A stretch of DNA of 10,341 nucleotides from an uncultured Rhodocyclaceae bacterium (lineage in GTDB: Bacteria > Pseudomonadota > Gammaproteobacteria > Burkholderiales > Rhodocyclaceae), in NCBI GenBank assembly GCA_903930805.1, contig CAIYZZ010000233.1, positions 1-10,341 on the forward strand. Direction: 5' to 3'. Under the pieces are notes generated by a model. That model saw only the letters and a list, made by a program, of their open reading frames with translations, did not search any database and was not told where the DNA came from. This document shows, piece by piece, positions 8,844 through 10,341 of the stretch (the stretch's first letter is position 1; each line of letters begins with the position of its first letter). The position numbers and the translations under genes were made by a program.

Positions 8844-10341
8844 TCACTGCAGGCTAAGGCTTTCAGTAACAATTCTTGGCGTAATGAACACCAACAATTC
8901 CGATCGATTGTTTTGCGTTGTCTTATTGCGGAACATGAAACCAACGTAAGGCAAATCGCCCAAAAATGGAACACGCGTGGTGGTCTCACTCTCGTCCTGA
9001 ACATAAATGCCGCCGATGACAACCGTGCCCCCATTTTCAACGACAACTTCCGTCTTCACATTCTTGGTATCGATGGCGATGCCGTAAGCAGTTGAATAAT
9101 TGCGGTTGGGAGAATCCTTATTGACCTGGAGCAACATGATGATCCGGCCGTCAGGGGTAATCTGCGGCTTGACCTTGAGCGACAAAACCGCTTTTTTGTA
9201 TGCGGTAGTCGCAGCTCCGGAAGATGAAGCATTCAGATAGGGGAGATCAGTTCCCTGCTCAATCAAGGCCTCGACCTGGTCCGCAGTCACAACGCGGGGG
9301 CTAGAAATAATTTTTCCCTTGCCATCGGCTTCGAGAGCGGAAAGCTCAAGATTCAGGAACTGCGTCTTCGCACTGTTGAAAAGAATCATGGAGAACTGAC
9401 CCGCCGGACTGGACCCGATACCTGCAGCCGGCATGTTGACGCTCATTTGGTCAGTCAGGAAGTTGGGAGTGGTAACGGTTTGGCCAGAGTGAAACCCTGT
9501 GTCGCCAAGCCCTCCGCCGATCATAACGCGCGGGCTATCGGAGCCAACAATTTTGGCATTGGTATCATGAACACCCATCCGAAATCCCAAGTTCTTCGAG
9601 AATGAGTCAACTGCTTCGACGATCCGCGCTTCGATCAGCACTTGGCGCGCTGCCCGGTCTATCTTGGCCAACAAGCCCCGTACCAGCTCCAGTTTGGTCG
9701 GAACGTCATAGATAAATAGCTGATTGGTGCGTTTATCGACCGTTACCTTGCCCAAGGCGGAAAGAAATCCCCCCGTCTGGCCGGTAGTTTGCCCCGGAGC
9801 AGCTCCTGCCTGAGCACCCGATGAAGCAGCCAGCATGGCAGCGACGTCCTCGGCCTTCTGGTAGTTCAACTGAAAAGCCTCGAGACGGGGCATCTCGGCG
9901 GCCACTGCGGCGTCACGTGCATCCACTTCAAGCTTGTCCCTTGCAGCCAGTTCATCACGGGGTGCAATCCAGAGCACGTTACCGCTTTTGCGCATCGCCA
10001 GATTTTTTTGCTGCAGCACGATCTGGAGCGCGTGATCCCACGCCACATCATTCAGTCTCAGCGAGACATTACCCACCACGGAATCACTCACCACGATATT
10101 GAAGTTGGTGATATCGGCAAAGACGTGCAGCAACTCGCGCAAAGGGATGTTCTGGAAATTGAGGGAAATGGCCTCTCCCTGATACCCGGTTCTCGACCCT
10201 TGGAACAACTTGTTCGGATCCTCCTTGACCGGCCGCACCTCGACGATCAACTGGTTATCACTCTGGAAAGCGGTGTGCTCCCAAAGTCCCTTGGGAACAA
10301 TCTCGATGGTCACGTCATCACCCGTAGTCTTGGTATCGACC
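8844..10341 (-). CDS. pilQ: Type IV pilus secretin PilQ, N-terminus cut by window edge
   Basis: PilQ forms the outer-membrane secretin ring through which the type IV pilus passes. The frame is open to the window edge, so 498 C-terminal residues of a protein usually near 700 are seen; the signal peptide and AMIN domains should lie outside. A GTG at 10313 is an internal valine, not the start. Numbering from the edge, an STN/N0 domain lies at about 58-128 (AISLNFQNIPLRELL). An N1 secretin domain at about 154-232 contains a Gly/Ala/Gln-rich loop (about 172-192). The secretin barrel domain runs from about 237 to the end and includes VPFLGDLPYVGFMFRN from 457 and SELLVFITPRIV near the C-terminus. 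Those two motifs are typical of PilQ-type secretins. Position upstream of aroK-aroB is the classical pilMNOPQ-aroKB order. A type II secretion GspD is less likely, given this context and the ending. Confidence 0.96.
   Translation of the reverse strand, partial: VDTKTTGDDVTIEIVPKGLWEHTAFQSDNQLIVEVRPVKEDPNKLFQGSRTGYQGEAISLNFQNIPLRELLHVFADITNFNIVVSDSVVGNVSLRLNDVAWDHALQIVLQQKNLAMRKSGNVLWIAPRDELAARDKLEVDARDAAVAAEMPRLEAFQLNYQKAEDVAAMLAASSGAQAGAAPGQTTGQTGGFLSALGKVTVDKRTNQLFIYDVPTKLELVRGLLAKIDRAARQVLIEARIVEAVDSFSKNLGFRMGVHDTNAKIVGSDSPRVMIGGGLGDTGFHSGQTVTTPNFLTDQMSVNMPAAGIGSSPAGQFSMILFNSAKTQFLNLELSALEADGKGKIISSPRVVTADQVEALIEQGTDLPYLNASSSGAATTAYKKAVLSLKVKPQITPDGRIIMLLQVNKDSPNRNYSTAYGIAIDTKNVKTEVVVENGGTVVIGGIYVQDESETTTRVPFLGDLPYVGFMFRNKTTQNNRSELLVFITPRIVTESLSLQ

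Noticed and set aside
8844..10313. GTG at 10313 as the start of a complete 489-residue secretin
   Set aside because: The frame stays open to the window edge, and the PilQ family has a signal peptide and AMIN domains before this point, so this GTG is an internal valine codon.

Overview
No new biological system is visible here. The window reads as ordinary chromosomal housekeeping DNA from a betaproteobacterium, probably near the Rhodocyclales or Nitrosomonadales. The basis is the protein character (PilQ, AroK, AroB, a Dgt-like HD hydrolase, GltB, GltD), the GC-rich codon use and the gene order; genus cannot be fixed from the sequence alone. All six genes lie on the minus strand, so transcription runs from high to low coordinates.

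Layout in transcription order: the 3' part of pilQ, the type IV pilus secretin (10341-8844, its 5' end outside the window); a strong intrinsic terminator (8816-8787); aroK, shikimate kinase (8765-8250); aroB, 3-dehydroquinate synthase (8253-7162, overlapping aroK by 4 nt); a dgt-like dNTP triphosphohydrolase (about 7169-6045, overlapping the end of aroB); a 136-nt intergenic region holding a sigma70-type promoter candidate and a terminator-like hairpin with a U tract; gltB, glutamate synthase large subunit (5908-1280); and gltD, the small subunit (1278 to the window edge, C-terminus outside). The longest gene-free stretch is 136 nt, so there are no unexplained deserts.

The genes form three likely transcription units. 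pilQ should be the last gene of a pilus assembly operon (the usual order is pilMNOPQ) and is closed by its own terminator. aroK-aroB-dgt are joined by overlapping start and stop codons. aroK and aroB supply two shikimate-pathway steps towards aromatic amino acids, and dgt acts in dNTP pool control. gltB-gltD, 1 nt apart, encode the two subunits of NADPH-dependent GOGAT, which makes glutamate from glutamine and 2-oxoglutarate. No tRNA, rRNA, insertion sequence, CRISPR array, pseudogene or sign of recent transfer was seen.

The points most worth a second look are regulatory. One is a bulged 10-bp hairpin plus U5 tract between the predicted gltB promoter and the gltB start, which could be an attenuator or the dgt-operon terminator. 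The other is an extended -10 element placed so close to the aroK GTG that the aroK message may be leaderless.
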